The position numbers and the translations under genes are program-made. Shown here one piece after another: positions 16,455-25,184 of a stretch of 64,000 nucleotides of DNA. This stretch comes from a virus. How positions within the stretch are numbered: the first letter of the stretch is position 1; each line of letters opens with the position of its first letter. The stretch covers positions 20,370-84,369 of the IMG/VR virus record IMGVR_UViG_3300034104_003402, one strand, 5' to 3'. The notes under the pieces were generated by a model. It was not told where the DNA came from. It ran no database searches and was given only the letters and a program-made list of their open reading frames with translations.

Positions 16455-18988
16455 GTCCATGTGAACAAGCCTTCTAGACTGCTAACTTCTCGCATCTGCC
16501 ACCCGATTACATTTAAGATTGCGTTCAGAGGTTCTTCGAACGACTTCTCAAATTGAGTGTCATAGTCTATGTATTTCGCCTCTAGTCCAAACTCCTTGGG
16601 AATTCCGGCTGAAAAAGAAATAACCTTGTCACGAATCGGATTGGGAACTCGCAGATAAACATACTTAATTTTCTCACCATCGCCAATTTTAGGATATCGC
16701 TTTCCTAAATCCTTTTCACGAAGCCAATGGTTATACAATAAGGCTCCCTTAACATGAAGTGGAGTAGACTTGCGATAGATGGTGGTGTCATCCCGATACT
16801 CTTTCAATCCGTTGCATCCACGCGGGAACGCAATTTCTTCCACCGAACGAGCAAAGAAGTCAGTCTTAAACTCGGCAACATATTCTCGCAATTCAGATTC
16901 TTTGCCCACCATGATAATACCGATGGCTTTCTTTAAAGCATCACGAACAATCTCAGGGGTGCTGCTCTTCGCGGTTTCAAGACCCATGATTTTAGTTTCA
17001 GGCTTGCTTAGAAGAACATCATCTTCGCCCATCCAAATGCTCAACATGTAACGCTTCTTGGCAGTCCAAATTCCTTTAGATGCAATGCCTTCTCGCTTCA
17101 TTCTCATCTTTTGAGCATAGGCATTCTGTTGTTCTGCAAGAGCAGCATACTGCTTGTCGATGAACGGCTGCAACACCTCGTTGCAGAACTTGTTCAAGAA
17201 CTTTGTAATCTTTTGTGGGTCAGTTTCGTTGGGCATCACTTGCTTTACAAGCGAACCTAATCGTAGATATACAGAATCGGTATCTGATGCTATCACATAA
17301 TCGACTCCTGCTGTCTTCAGGGTTTTGTTCAAGAATCCATTCAAGCCGTTCTCAATCCAACGAATGGATACCTGTCCTGAAATGGTGATAGCCTCGGCAA
17401 TCTCTTGGTCATAGTAGCGGAAGTATTGATTGCCGCAAGCACCGAATGCCGAGTTCAATTGAATCTTACGAACCAACTGAAAGTTATGATACTTGGTGAT
17501 GTCAAGTTTTAGTTGTGCTTCCTGTTCAGGTGTAGGATTCACAAGTTTCTTTAGAGCGGCTTTGGCTTCCAACATCTTCTTCTTGAAAGCCTTGCGTTCC
17601 TCATACATGGTTTCCATAAGTTTCGGCAAGAATCCCTGTATGTCCTTACGAAATGCTACACAGTTACCGGCTACACTAAGATTCTTGACTCGCATGTTAT
17701 CAAGATAATCTCTCGCGCCTTCGCTCGCACCCGCACCCGCGAGGAAGTCGTTCACACTAAACTTGTTGCGAGTTCCGGCACTAGTCTTGGTTTCAGGCGA
17801 CAGATTGTATTGCATGATGAGATGCGGATACAGCGAGTCCAAGTCAAAACTCACAACCCAATCGTGTGCTCCAACGATAGGGTCTTTCACATACGCACCT
17901 TCAAACTTATCTTCCTTGTCTTCCGCATTTCCCTTCATGGGAATCGCAATTCGCTTCTTGGTCAGGTGATGGTAGATGATGGCATCCCATGTGCGAACCT
18001 GCGAGAACACATCGTTCAGATTCACCTTGGCGGAATATGCAAGTGCTAGAGCAAGTTCCATCAATTTGAGTTTGTTCTCAAGCATTCCTACAAGCAGAGT
18101 ATCGTGGTGATTATACTCCATGAATCGTTGAAAATCATTCTTGTAGAATTCTGCTAGAGTCCCATCGTAGTGTTTCTTGCGCTCGCCCAACTCCACCCAA
18201 ACAATATGGTCGAGTTTATAGGTTTCTCGGGTCACATAAGTGAACTTACGATACAGGTCAAAGTAGTCCAAGGTAGCGATGCCTAGCAGGTCATATACCT
18301 CGTTCTTCTTGTTCATTACTTCCACTTCGCGGGAACGAATCTCTCGCCAAGGAGAAAGACGCATGGCTTCCTTCTCGTCAAACAGGCGAGTGATACGATT
18401 CACAAGATACGGAATATCAAAGAAGTTGACATTCCATCCTGTCACAATGTCTATATCCATTGCTTCCCATGCTGCAAGGAAGTCTCGCAACATGTGCTTC
18501 TCATCGTCGTATTGGAAACACTTCGCATCAGGAATCGTAAACTCACCCAATCCAAACACCAATACCTTGTTGCCTACCTTGAGAGTGATAGCGTTCACTC
18601 GTTCGGTTGCAGTCTTGATGGACGGAAAGCCTCCCTCGCATTCCGTCTCAATATCAATAAAAGCCACCTTTAGTTTAGATGGGTCGTATTCCACTTCATC
18701 AGGAAACGCTTCTCCGATGTATTGATACAACCATTCCGTATTTCCGAATATTTCAAAGCCTGCCACTCCCTTGTATTCATTAATGAAATCCTTGGAATCG
18801 CGGATGGAACCTGGCTTGAAAGGCTCAACATACTTGCCGTCAAGAGTTTGCCACTCCGTCTTCTTGCCTTTTGCAGGCACAAACAAAGTAGGCATGAACG
18901 GAACCTTTTCGGCTATCCGCTTACCGTTCTCGTATCCACGATAAAGGATATGAGAACCTCTAACAGCAACATGGGTGTAAAATTTCAA
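16451..18988 (-). CDS. 43: Family B DNA polymerase, gp43
   Basis: 845 residues. Exonuclease motifs AFIDIETE (Exo I), NVNFFDIPYL (Exo II) and YNHHDTLL (Exo III); polymerase motif A SFDLDSLYPHLI, motif B KIQLNSAFGACGN and motif C IASDTDSVYL. All catalytic Asp/Glu residues are present, so both proofreading and polymerisation should work. The SLYPS serine is replaced by His (SLYPH). Slightly shorter than T4 gp43 (898). The stop overlaps the small membrane gene and the start overlaps the methyltransferase. Confidence 0.97.
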   Translation of the reverse strand: MKFYTHVAVRGSHILYRGYENGKRIAEKVPFMPTLFVPAKGKKTEWQTLDGKYVEPFKPGSIRDSKDFINEYKGVAGFEIFGNTEWLYQYIGEAFPDEVEYDPSKLKVAFIDIETECEGGFPSIKTATERVNAITLKVGNKVLVFGLGEFTIPDAKCFQYDDEKHMLRDFLAAWEAMDIDIVTGWNVNFFDIPYLVNRITRLFDEKEAMRLSPWREIRSREVEVMNKKNEVYDLLGIATLDYFDLYRKFTYVTRETYKLDHIVWVELGERKKHYDGTLAEFYKNDFQRFMEYNHHDTLLVGMLENKLKLMELALALAYSAKVNLNDVFSQVRTWDAIIYHHLTKKRIAIPMKGNAEDKEDKFEGAYVKDPIVGAHDWVVSFDLDSLYPHLIMQYNLSPETKTSAGTRNKFSVNDFLAGAGASEGARDYLDNMRVKNLSVAGNCVAFRKDIQGFLPKLMETMYEERKAFKKKMLEAKAALKKLVNPTPEQEAQLKLDITKYHNFQLVRKIQLNSAFGACGNQYFRYYDQEIAEAITISGQVSIRWIENGLNGFLNKTLKTAGVDYVIASDTDSVYLRLGSLVKQVMPNETDPQKITKFLNKFCNEVLQPFIDKQYAALAEQQNAYAQKMRMKREGIASKGIWTAKKRYMLSIWMGEDDVLLSKPETKIMGLETAKSSTPEIVRDALKKAIGIIMVGKESELREYVAEFKTDFFARSVEEIAFPRGCNGLKEYRDDTTIYRKSTPLHVKGALLYNHWLREKDLGKRYPKIGDGEKIKYVYLRVPNPIRDKVISFSAGIPKEFGLEAKYIDYDTQFEKSFEEPLNAILNVIGWQMREVSSLEGLFTWT

Positions 18989-19704
18989 TCTGTTATCCTA
19001 TCCTGTGCAATTTTTGCGGTTTCTTGATCTATCTCTATACCCAAATAATTTAGTCCGTGTGTCTTACAGATTATACCACAAGTTCCGCTTCCTGCAAAGA
19101 TATCTAACACAATTCCTCTTGGTGGGCAGGTGGCTAGAATACAAGACTCAGCAATTTTTGGAGATATTGAATAAAACTTTGAAACTTTTGGAGCATCATC
19201 CGTCCAAACACTTGTATCTTTAAATTTTGCATGAACTTTGTTTGGATCAAAAGCGCAGTAATTACTCTTTGTCAACAATCCAATATAAGCATGTGTGTTT
19301 GGTGCTATATCATTTTGTTTGAACGATTCTGTCATACCTTTAGAAAAATGCCAAACAATTTCCTCCTGAATCGTCCAACCATCTTTTTCAAGATAATCAC
19401 AAACACGAGAAAAAGTTCTAGCAATACCAGGCTTTGGTGAAGCGTAACGAAGATGATTTGATTTTCTAATTTTATTACCTGTTAGCCAAACACATCCTGA
19501 TGGTTTTATGACTCGTTTGACCTCTATAAAAAATTCCATCAAATGCTGGCAATACTCGTCTAAGGTTAATTCTGTTCCAAGACTACCATCATATCTTGCG
19601 ATCCGCCACCAGGGTGGATTTACAAAACAAACATCTGCCCAATCTGAGGGCAGAGTTTTTAATATCTGTTTTGAGTCAGCATTTTTTATGCCGAAGATAC
19701 TCAT
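18985..19704 (-). CDS. DNA methyltransferase (N6-adenine or N4-cytosine, beta-type order)
   Basis: 239 residues. Catalytic motif IV is NPPW (FVNPPWWR) near residue 30 and the SAM motif I is DIFAGSGTCG near residue 210, so the order is catalytic first and SAM second. Between them lies LTGNKIRKSN and a variable recognition region. Overlaps gp43 and the GroES-like gene by four bases each. No cognate nuclease is adjacent, so it probably protects or modifies phage DNA. Confidence 0.88.
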   Translation of the reverse strand: MSIFGIKNADSKQILKTLPSDWADVCFVNPPWWRIARYDGSLGTELTLDEYCQHLMEFFIEVKRVIKPSGCVWLTGNKIRKSNHLRYASPKPGIARTFSRVCDYLEKDGWTIQEEIVWHFSKGMTESFKQNDIAPNTHAYIGLLTKSNYCAFDPNKVHAKFKDTSVWTDDAPKVSKFYSISPKIAESCILATCPPRGIVLDIFAGSGTCGIICKTHGLNYLGIEIDQETAKIAQDRITD

Positions 19705-19964
19705 CGTTCAACCATAGAAATCCAATCCTGATGAATCAGATTGTTTCTGCCGTATCCTTGTCCACGAATCTTAGAAATATCCCACAGCACCTTGTCGCCA
19801 ACCTTGACATCTTCGGTGAGTTTATCACCAACAGAAATCACCGTGCTCCACACCAATTGTGAGTTAATCTTCTCGGTGTAGATGATACCTTCCGAGGTCT
19901 TCTTTTCACCACCACCAACAGTCTGCACTTCAATCCACTTACCAATCGGTCTCAACTTGTTCAT
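19701..19964 (-). CDS. GroES/Cpn10-like co-chaperonin
   Basis: 87 residues. RPIGKWIEVQ, then KTSEGIIYTEK (where the mobile loop normally lies), ISVGDKLTEDVKVGDKVLWD and a final IHQDWISMVE reproduce the Cpn10 layout (RPLGDRVLV, xxGI, VGxG, VxVGDxVxx, ExDIxxxxx). Slightly shorter than GroES (97) and than T4 gp31 (111). It could work with the host GroEL to fold the phage capsid protein. It lies between two methyltransferases in one operon. Confidence 0.7.
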   Translation of the reverse strand: MNKLRPIGKWIEVQTVGGGEKKTSEGIIYTEKINSQLVWSTVISVGDKLTEDVKVGDKVLWDISKIRGQGYGRNNLIHQDWISMVER

Positions 19965-20908
19965 GCTAAAAATCCTTGTAATGAGTTTGCCACTTCTTCA
20001 CGAATTCGGTCTTCCGCAATCTTAACATACTCGGGGTTCAGTTCTGTGCCAATATAATTTCTACCGTTGTTTAACGCCACCACAGCGGTTGTGCCGCTGC
20101 CTGTGAACGGATCAAATACCGTTCCACCAACAGGCGAACCTGCAAGAACACATGGAGTAATTAGTTCCTTGGGATACACCGCAAAGTGCGCGCCCTTGTA
20201 TCCCTTGGTGTTCACAGTCCATACGGAACGCTTGTTCTTTTTGCCGTCTGCACCCCACAATCGCTCAGGCTCTAAAGCAGGGTCACGGGCTCCCTTATCT
20301 TCAGGTTGTGTGCGATTCTTGTTGCCAGGAGCATGCGGAGCACTAACAGCGGTCTCCTTGATGGCTTCATGGTCATAATAGTAGTGCGATTTCTTGGAGA
20401 GCATGAAAATGTATTCGTGAGCACGAGTGCATCGGTCGGTAACACTCTCAGGCATAGGATTAGGCTTGTGCCAAACAATATCTTGACGCAGCCACCAACC
20501 ATCGGCTTGCAGGGCAAACGCTACTCGCCACGGAATTCCAATCAGGTCTTTCGTCTTCAATCCCTTTTGGTCTTTACGATTGCCTGGCACAAAGTCGGTT
20601 GGCATACCACGCTGACCACCGATGGTTTGTGGTGGAGGAGCACAATTCTTTGCTGCCATGTAAGAATCGCCAAGATTCAACCAAAGTGTTCCGTCATCAC
20701 GAAGAATACGACGCACCTCGCGGAACACCTCCACCATCTTCTGCACATACTCTTCTACAGTTTCTTCCTGACCGATTTCCTCATCTCCACCCTCGTAGGA
20801 ACGCAAGCCGAAATACGGTGGGGAAGTTACGCAAGTGTGAATGCAGCCATCTGGCAGCGTCTTCATGCCTGCAATACAATCACCAAGAATTATGCGATGT
20901 GTGTTCAC
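19961..20908 (-). CDS. DNA methyltransferase, SPPY type
   Basis: 315 residues from a GTG at 20908 whose last bases form the speD stop (GTGA); an in-frame ATG further up lies inside speD. Motif IV is TSPPYFGLRS near residue 30 and motif I is DPFTGSGTTA near residue 275. SPPY is typical of N4-cytosine enzymes, though some N6-adenine enzymes share it. RHAEYIF-like text (RAHEYIFMLSK) follows the variable region. Clear homology to stand-alone phage methyltransferases. Confidence 0.9.
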   Translation of the reverse strand: MNTHRIILGDCIAGMKTLPDGCIHTCVTSPPYFGLRSYEGGDEEIGQEETVEEYVQKMVEVFREVRRILRDDGTLWLNLGDSYMAAKNCAPPPQTIGGQRGMPTDFVPGNRKDQKGLKTKDLIGIPWRVAFALQADGWWLRQDIVWHKPNPMPESVTDRCTRAHEYIFMLSKKSHYYYDHEAIKETAVSAPHAPGNKNRTQPEDKGARDPALEPERLWGADGKKNKRSVWTVNTKGYKGAHFAVYPKELITPCVLAGSPVGGTVFDPFTGSGTTAVVALNNGRNYIGTELNPEYVKIAEDRIREEVANSLQGFLA

Positions 20909-21306
20909 GCGATATCTCCATATTTGGTTCCACGCACAAAGAACTGCTCTTCGTGCCACGCAAAGCCAAAGCATTCTCTAGCATAATTCAAAATGATATC
21001 CTTGTCAAACTTGTTGCACGAATAAACATCAAGCGTGATGAATCGCTTTGGCTCCATTGAGTGAATTTGAATACCACTCTCAATGAGTGGAACCCAACCG
21101 CTCACTCCTGCCTTGTCGGGATATAGTTCCGTGCCGTGATTGGTTGGGCCGTGCATTACTACAGGCTGACTCATGCGTGTCATGCCAATCTTGTCTACAA
21201 CTCGCTCAAGAAAACGATAGTGCAACTCCAAATCATCGGCTGCACCGACGCGACAATTATACATGTCCAAATAGTAAGAATATCCGAATGGTTTAATTTC
21301 ACTCAT
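20905..21306 (-). CDS. speD: S-adenosylmethionine decarboxylase proenzyme
   Basis: 133 residues, the normal prokaryotic SpeD length. LIESGIQIH holds the self-cleavage site between E76 and S77, which would give the pyruvoyl group; H82 and C97 (DVYSC) lie 5 and 20 residues after the Ser, exactly the spacing of S63, H68 and C83 in bacterial SpeD. It makes decarboxylated SAM for spermidine synthesis, possibly to neutralise packaged DNA or support translation. TAATG overlap with the Mom-like gene. Confidence 0.9.
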   Translation of the reverse strand: MSEIKPFGYSYYLDMYNCRVGAADDLELHYRFLERVVDKIGMTRMSQPVVMHGPTNHGTELYPDKAGVSGWVPLIESGIQIHSMEPKRFITLDVYSCNKFDKDIILNYARECFGFAWHEEQFFVRGTKYGDIA

Positions 21307-22241
21307 TATTTGCCTCGTTGCTTTGGATACGGCTTCGGAGGATTACGCTCCTCAAACTCTCGCCGTAGTTTCTTGGTTTCTGCTTTAGTTCTGCCCAACA
21401 CAAACGCATACTTATGTTTGCTAGGCATTTCCACTTTGATTGATGTCTTCTGCTTTTCCTTGGAATGCTCTCGCAACCGCTGCTCAATCTCATCAGGGAT
21501 ATTTTCCCAAAGTATCTTTTGGTCGTTGTTCCAATCCTTTTCCCAAGAAATGCCCAACTCTTTCGCATACTTCTTGTATGCACTACGCACACGAAAGAAT
21601 CTGTCGCTCACTACTTTGCCGGTATACGGATTGATATACCTAGTTGTGGTTCCTGAATCTTGACCAAGGTAATAGAAGTTACAAGCCTGATAGATGGTTC
21701 CCAACTCTTTCGCAGTCGGGTCAGAGTAAGCAGTAAACAACCGATACTGCGTATTCTTAACCATCCAATTAATACTCCACATCAGAAAAGAACTAGCCAA
21801 ACACTTTGGACTCCATGATACGCAAGCACCACGGCTAACCAATCGTTCAATCTCTTTGGTATTTTCGCCAAGCAGTTTTGAGAAAGCGTTCGGCAAATTC
21901 ATCAGGATAACTCCCGCCATGATATCTTTGCCTATCAATCCTTGATTTGGAGCATGATAATACGCCCCAAACCAATGCGTGGTGTATTGAGAAAGATTGC
22001 CAAGCCATTCGTGACGCTTGATGAATTCTGTGGCTTCCCGCTTCTCGGCTTCCGTTGTAAGCGGTTTGAAAATGAAATCGGAAACACGCAGTTCGGCTGC
22101 TTGTTCTTTAGACAGGTCGGCTTCCGCCAAATCTTGTTGAAGATTGTTTAAGCGTATATCATACTGCCAACAATGTTCTTTGTCGTAAGACTTGGTTCGC
22201 TCAATAATGTCTACCGATTCACTTTTGCTTTTCGAGTTCAC
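21306..22241 (-). CDS. Mom-like DNA modification protein (GNAT-fold acyltransferase family)
   Basis: 311 residues. The stretch HEWLGNLSQYTTHWFGAYY, AGVILMNLP, EIERLVSRGACVSWSP, SFLMWSI and TAYSDPTAKELGTIYQACNFYYLG follows the order seen in Mu Mom and its phage homologs (HYFGAY, LxGVI, ExxRLVxRG, YSDxxxGHxGxIYQAxN). Mom converts adenine to a carbamoylmethyl-adenine that blocks restriction. The C-terminal 60 residues are charged and basic and may bind DNA. It is next to speD and two methyltransferases. Confidence 0.8.
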   Translation of the reverse strand: MNSKSKSESVDIIERTKSYDKEHCWQYDIRLNNLQQDLAEADLSKEQAAELRVSDFIFKPLTTEAEKREATEFIKRHEWLGNLSQYTTHWFGAYYHAPNQGLIGKDIMAGVILMNLPNAFSKLLGENTKEIERLVSRGACVSWSPKCLASSFLMWSINWMVKNTQYRLFTAYSDPTAKELGTIYQACNFYYLGQDSGTTTRYINPYTGKVVSDRFFRVRSAYKKYAKELGISWEKDWNNDQKILWENIPDEIEQRLREHSKEKQKTSIKVEMPSKHKYAFVLGRTKAETKKLRREFEERNPPKPYPKQRGK

Positions 22242-22725
22242 GCTTCACCTTTTTCCAATACTTTTCCGTGGCTTTAATCTTGTAACCTTTAGGCCCACCA
22301 TTGTGAATACGGGCTAAGGTTTCCCAAGATGCGCCTTCAGGAGCATACCTGTTGAGATAAGCCACAACAACACGCTCCGCATAATTTCGATTAAAGCAGT
22401 TCTCATACTTACCTCCGATAGTTTTGTCATAGTCTACCGCATCTTGCCAGTAGTCCCGCCAAACCTGATAACTACCGATAGCATTGCCGTAGTCTCCCAC
22501 AGCCTTATCGTTTCCTTGACTTTCTACTTGGCGTATTGCATCAAGGAACTTACGAGTTTCTTGTGGTGTCTTTCCACGGAGAGGAAATGTAATAGGTTTG
22601 TAGAGGTCTTGTGGGGTCGTCTTGCTTGATTGTGGTTTTGCAGCAGCCATTGCCGTTGGTGTGAACAACATCAGAAGGCTTAACATCAGCAATGAACAGG
22701 GGAGCAGATTGGGCTTTCTTGTCAT
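22219..22725 (-). CDS. Secreted lysozyme/lytic transglycosylase-like protein
   Basis: 168 residues from the ATG at 22725; an ATG at 22737 is also possible and neither has a good ribosome-binding site. A Sec signal peptide (NLLPCSLLMLSLLMLFTPTAMA) precedes the domain FLDAIRQVESQGN, GNAIGSYQVW, YAERVVVAYLNRYAPEG and RIHNGGPKG, which resembles SLT-type lysozyme folds with the catalytic Glu in QVESQ. It would cleave peptidoglycan after export and could be the endolysin. The signal region overlaps the DUF1599 gene for about 175 bases. Confidence 0.75.
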   Translation of the reverse strand: MTRKPNLLPCSLLMLSLLMLFTPTAMAAAKPQSSKTTPQDLYKPITFPLRGKTPQETRKFLDAIRQVESQGNDKAVGDYGNAIGSYQVWRDYWQDAVDYDKTIGGKYENCFNRNYAERVVVAYLNRYAPEGASWETLARIHNGGPKGYKIKATEKYWKKVKRELEKQK

Positions 22726-23026
22726 GTAGATAAGCATACATCAAAACCGAGTAGTTTACAATATCAATTATGGTATCTTCGAAAGATTCATTTTCAACAG
22801 CCAATTTTCCAGATTCAACAAAAGATGAAAGGCGACTCATCTTATCGGTCATGCGAACCAAGAATCCTTGTTCTGTGCTGCAAATACCCATTGCTTCTAC
22901 TCGGGTGAAATTTGCAAAAGGCTCCAATCCATCGTTGCCAGCGTAATCAGCATTCTTTTTACGCATCAGGCTGCGACCCTTATCACAAATCATTTCATGC
23001 ATATTTAAAAGTTCATCGCGTGTCAT
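22550..23026 (-). CDS. DUF1599/NMAD1 nucleotide-modification-associated protein
   Basis: 158 residues from the ATG at 23026, one base after the dut stop and with GGAG upstream inside dut. KNADYAGNDGLEPFANF and MTDKMSRLSSFVESG, then DTIIDIVNYSVL form the DUF1599 pattern, an all-alpha NTP-pyrophosphatase-like fold seen beside modified-base genes in phages. The final 50 residues (after YAYLHDKK) go beyond the domain and are overlapped by the lysozyme signal peptide. Confidence 0.8.
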   Translation of the reverse strand: MTRDELLNMHEMICDKGRSLMRKKNADYAGNDGLEPFANFTRVEAMGICSTEQGFLVRMTDKMSRLSSFVESGKLAVENESFEDTIIDIVNYSVLMYAYLHDKKAQSAPLFIADVKPSDVVHTNGNGCCKTTIKQDDPTRPLQTYYISSPWKDTTRNS

Positions 23027-23027
23027 T

Positions 23028-23564
23028 TTAAGAAACTCCGGTAGAGCCGAATCCACCTTTTCGGCTAGTCTTGGGTTGAACTCGCTCATCGGTGGGGTGT
23101 AGCGAGTATTTCAAAACAGGAATCATTTCCCCCTGACAAATTCGGTCGCCATGAGTAACACGAACTGGCGTGTTTGACAAATTCATAACCGCTACCATAA
23201 GTTGATCGGTGTAATCCGAATCAATTATTCCTTCTGAATTGGCAAGCACAATGCCGCCTTTAATTGCCAATCCGCTTCGGGCGTGTAAACGAACCGAGTA
23301 TCCTTCAGGAATATCAAACACGATTCCTGTGGGAATAAGAACTCTAACTCCATCAGGAGGAATCATCAAGAACGGCGGAGAGTCTGAACGCTCAAACGCC
23401 GCAAGTAGTTTGTGGGGTGTGTTGTTTTTATCGTAAGCATCGACAATCCGTGTTTTGCTACCAAAATATGCTTTGATATCAAAACAGGCAGATTGTTCGG
23501 TTGCGAATACGGGATCGAAAGAATCAATCCATAACTTATTATACTTTAGGGTCAAGTCACTCAT
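23028..23564 (-). CDS. dut: dUTP diphosphatase
   Basis: 178 residues. Motifs: FDIKAYF (I), HARSGLAIKGG (II-III), NSEGIIDSDYTDQL (III), GDRICQGEMIPV (IV) and the P-loop-like RKGGFGSTG (V). Hydrolyses dUTP to dUMP, keeping uracil out of phage DNA and feeding dTMP synthesis. About 30 residues longer than cellular Dut because of an insertion near residues 35-60. All motifs are intact. Confidence 0.95.
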   Translation of the reverse strand: MSDLTLKYNKLWIDSFDPVFATEQSACFDIKAYFGSKTRIVDAYDKNNTPHKLLAAFERSDSPPFLMIPPDGVRVLIPTGIVFDIPEGYSVRLHARSGLAIKGGIVLANSEGIIDSDYTDQLMVAVMNLSNTPVRVTHGDRICQGEMIPVLKYSLHPTDERVQPKTSRKGGFGSTGVS

Positions 23565-23597
23565 GGCATGATATAAAAAGGTTGTAGTTATTTATTG

Positions 23598-24038
23598 TTA
23601 TTCTTCTGCATCAGGATCGTAAGTTTCGTAACTTGATGAAGATTTTTTTCTTCCAATGTTATACTTTGGAACCAATTGCCAATCATTCTTCTGACCGAAC
23701 GGTAAAATTTTCAAGTAAGAAACTGGAACAACTGGTTCTTTGGTTTTACTTGGGTCTTTAATTGTAATCAATTTCCATTCGGCAAGCAAGTTACAAATGG
23801 TATTTCTTCTTGCTTTATCTGCATCAGGAAAATCTGTGGGCAGACCGTCAAGCATAAACAATTCTTTGAAATGAACGAGATAATACTTGCCCCTCTTGTG
23901 CAAAATGTGACAAGACTGAAACAATTTTTTCTCAGTTTTTGAGGAAATTCCAATTCGGGTAAGGGTTTCCTTAACCTTTAAGAAATTCTCGGGAGCGGGA
24001 AGATCAATTTCAATAAACGAATCAATTAGTGAAGACAT
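23598..24038 (-). CDS. regA: RegA-like translational repressor
   Basis: 146 residues against 122 in T4. Very close at NFLKVKETLTRIGIS, FQSCHILHKRGKYYLVHFKE and LVPKYNIG. RegA binds the start region of early mRNAs and blocks their translation. It lies between gp62 and the dut gene, as in T4 where it lies between 62 and 43. The C-terminal tail is extra and acidic. Confidence 0.93.
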   Translation of the reverse strand: MSSLIDSFIEIDLPAPENFLKVKETLTRIGISSKTEKKLFQSCHILHKRGKYYLVHFKELFMLDGLPTDFPDADKARRNTICNLLAEWKLITIKDPSKTKEPVVPVSYLKILPFGQKNDWQLVPKYNIGRKKSSSSYETYDPDAEE

Positions 24039-24081
24039 ATTGTAGACTCCTTATTTGTGCTACAAGGAGTATTTAGTTTTT

Positions 24082-24468
24082 TTATTTCTTGACCCCGCCC
24101 GTATTAGTTCGTTTTGCTAGTTCTTCCCGATCTTCTTCGGTCATCATGGAAAGATACTCTCTGGCTCTAACCCTGCTCACTTTATAGTAGTCTGCAACAA
24201 GTTGTTCTGAAGACTCATCCCACTCCGGCTTAATCCATTTAGAGAATCGTTTACGCGGTTTTAGTGTGTAATACAAATAATCGTATTGCAATTTACGATC
24301 AATATGATGCATACAATTAGTTGTGTTAGCAGCAATTACGGTGTCTGGAAACTGTGAAAAGGCGCGATTCACAATAAAAGGAACATATGCCTTTTCGGTG
24401 TCTGGATCCTGATCTATCAGATTATTGGTTTTATCGTTTATACTTTTAACAAAATCAAACGGATTCAT
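24082..24468 (-). CDS. 62: Clamp loader small subunit, gp62
   Basis: 128 residues. PFDFVKSIND, YVPFIVNRAFS and LQYDYLYYTLKPRKRFSKWIK match the gp62 signature of T4-like phages, which is a short helical protein without a P-loop. It completes the gp44/62 complex that places gp45 on DNA. T4 gp62 is 187 residues, so this is a shorter type like those of marine T4-like phages. ATGA overlap with the upstream unknown gene. Confidence 0.88.
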   Translation of the reverse strand: MNPFDFVKSINDKTNNLIDQDPDTEKAYVPFIVNRAFSQFPDTVIAANTTNCMHHIDRKLQYDYLYYTLKPRKRFSKWIKPEWDESSEQLVADYYKVSRVRAREYLSMMTEEDREELAKRTNTGGVKK

Positions 24469-25178
24469 TGTATACCTTCAACTAGTCCGACTATATCAGC
24501 ATCACAATCAATTTTAATAATTAGTCTTATTGGAATATAAACCCAATCATTTTTCTTGATATCGTAAAAAGACCTAAGCAAAAAAGAATCGTAAGCGTTA
24601 ATGCCGTGATGGCGGTCAATCAAAGGGGCTTCCACATGCTCTTTTGTTATTGCTAAAGGTCGATGGCGAATCTTGGTTTTTACTTTTTCCCCATTCAGAT
24701 CCTCATACACAATATCAAGGTGTGTTGGGTATATTTTTGTTAAAACTTTATCTAAAAAGTCCCCAATAATAATATCTGCGGTTCCAGTTAGTTCGAACAC
24801 GCTGGATATGCTGCTGTTATCATTTTTCTTTTTGCTTCCAACAACTTTAGAGGAAAAGTAATTTCGTCTGTCTTTGAGAAACAAATCTCTTAAATAATTA
24901 CACTCATCAAGATATTCGGTGTAATTATATGTTTCTGTAAGATCAGCCGTAGACTCTATCAGTTTTTCTACCATTTCGTCTGTTATTTTACCTGAAACAT
25001 TGATAATTTTTTGAAATGGATTCGAAGCACCATCATTTTTCAACTCTGTTAAAATTTCATCGTTAGTATCGCCAACAGCCTTCCTGTAGGCCTCAATGAA
25101 ATCTTCAATCTTATACTTCTTGTTTACTTCGTGAAGTGCGATTGTTAAATCGTTTAGGCTTTTTATTTTGGGATTCAT
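24465..25178 (-). CDS. Hypothetical protein between gp44 and gp62
   Basis: 237 residues, not recognised. N-terminal helical segments (ALHEVNKKYKIEDFIEAYRKAVG), then a conserved-looking HRPLAITKEHVEAPLIDRHHG and IPIRLIIKIDCDAD. Its place inside the clamp-loader operon, where T4 has nothing, suggests a replication-linked accessory or an inserted gene. Confidence 0.65.
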   Translation of the reverse strand: MNPKIKSLNDLTIALHEVNKKYKIEDFIEAYRKAVGDTNDEILTELKNDGASNPFQKIINVSGKITDEMVEKLIESTADLTETYNYTEYLDECNYLRDLFLKDRRNYFSSKVVGSKKKNDNSSISSVFELTGTADIIIGDFLDKVLTKIYPTHLDIVYEDLNGEKVKTKIRHRPLAITKEHVEAPLIDRHHGINAYDSFLLRSFYDIKKNDWVYIPIRLIIKIDCDADIVGLVEGIQ

Positions 25179-25184
25179 ATACCC

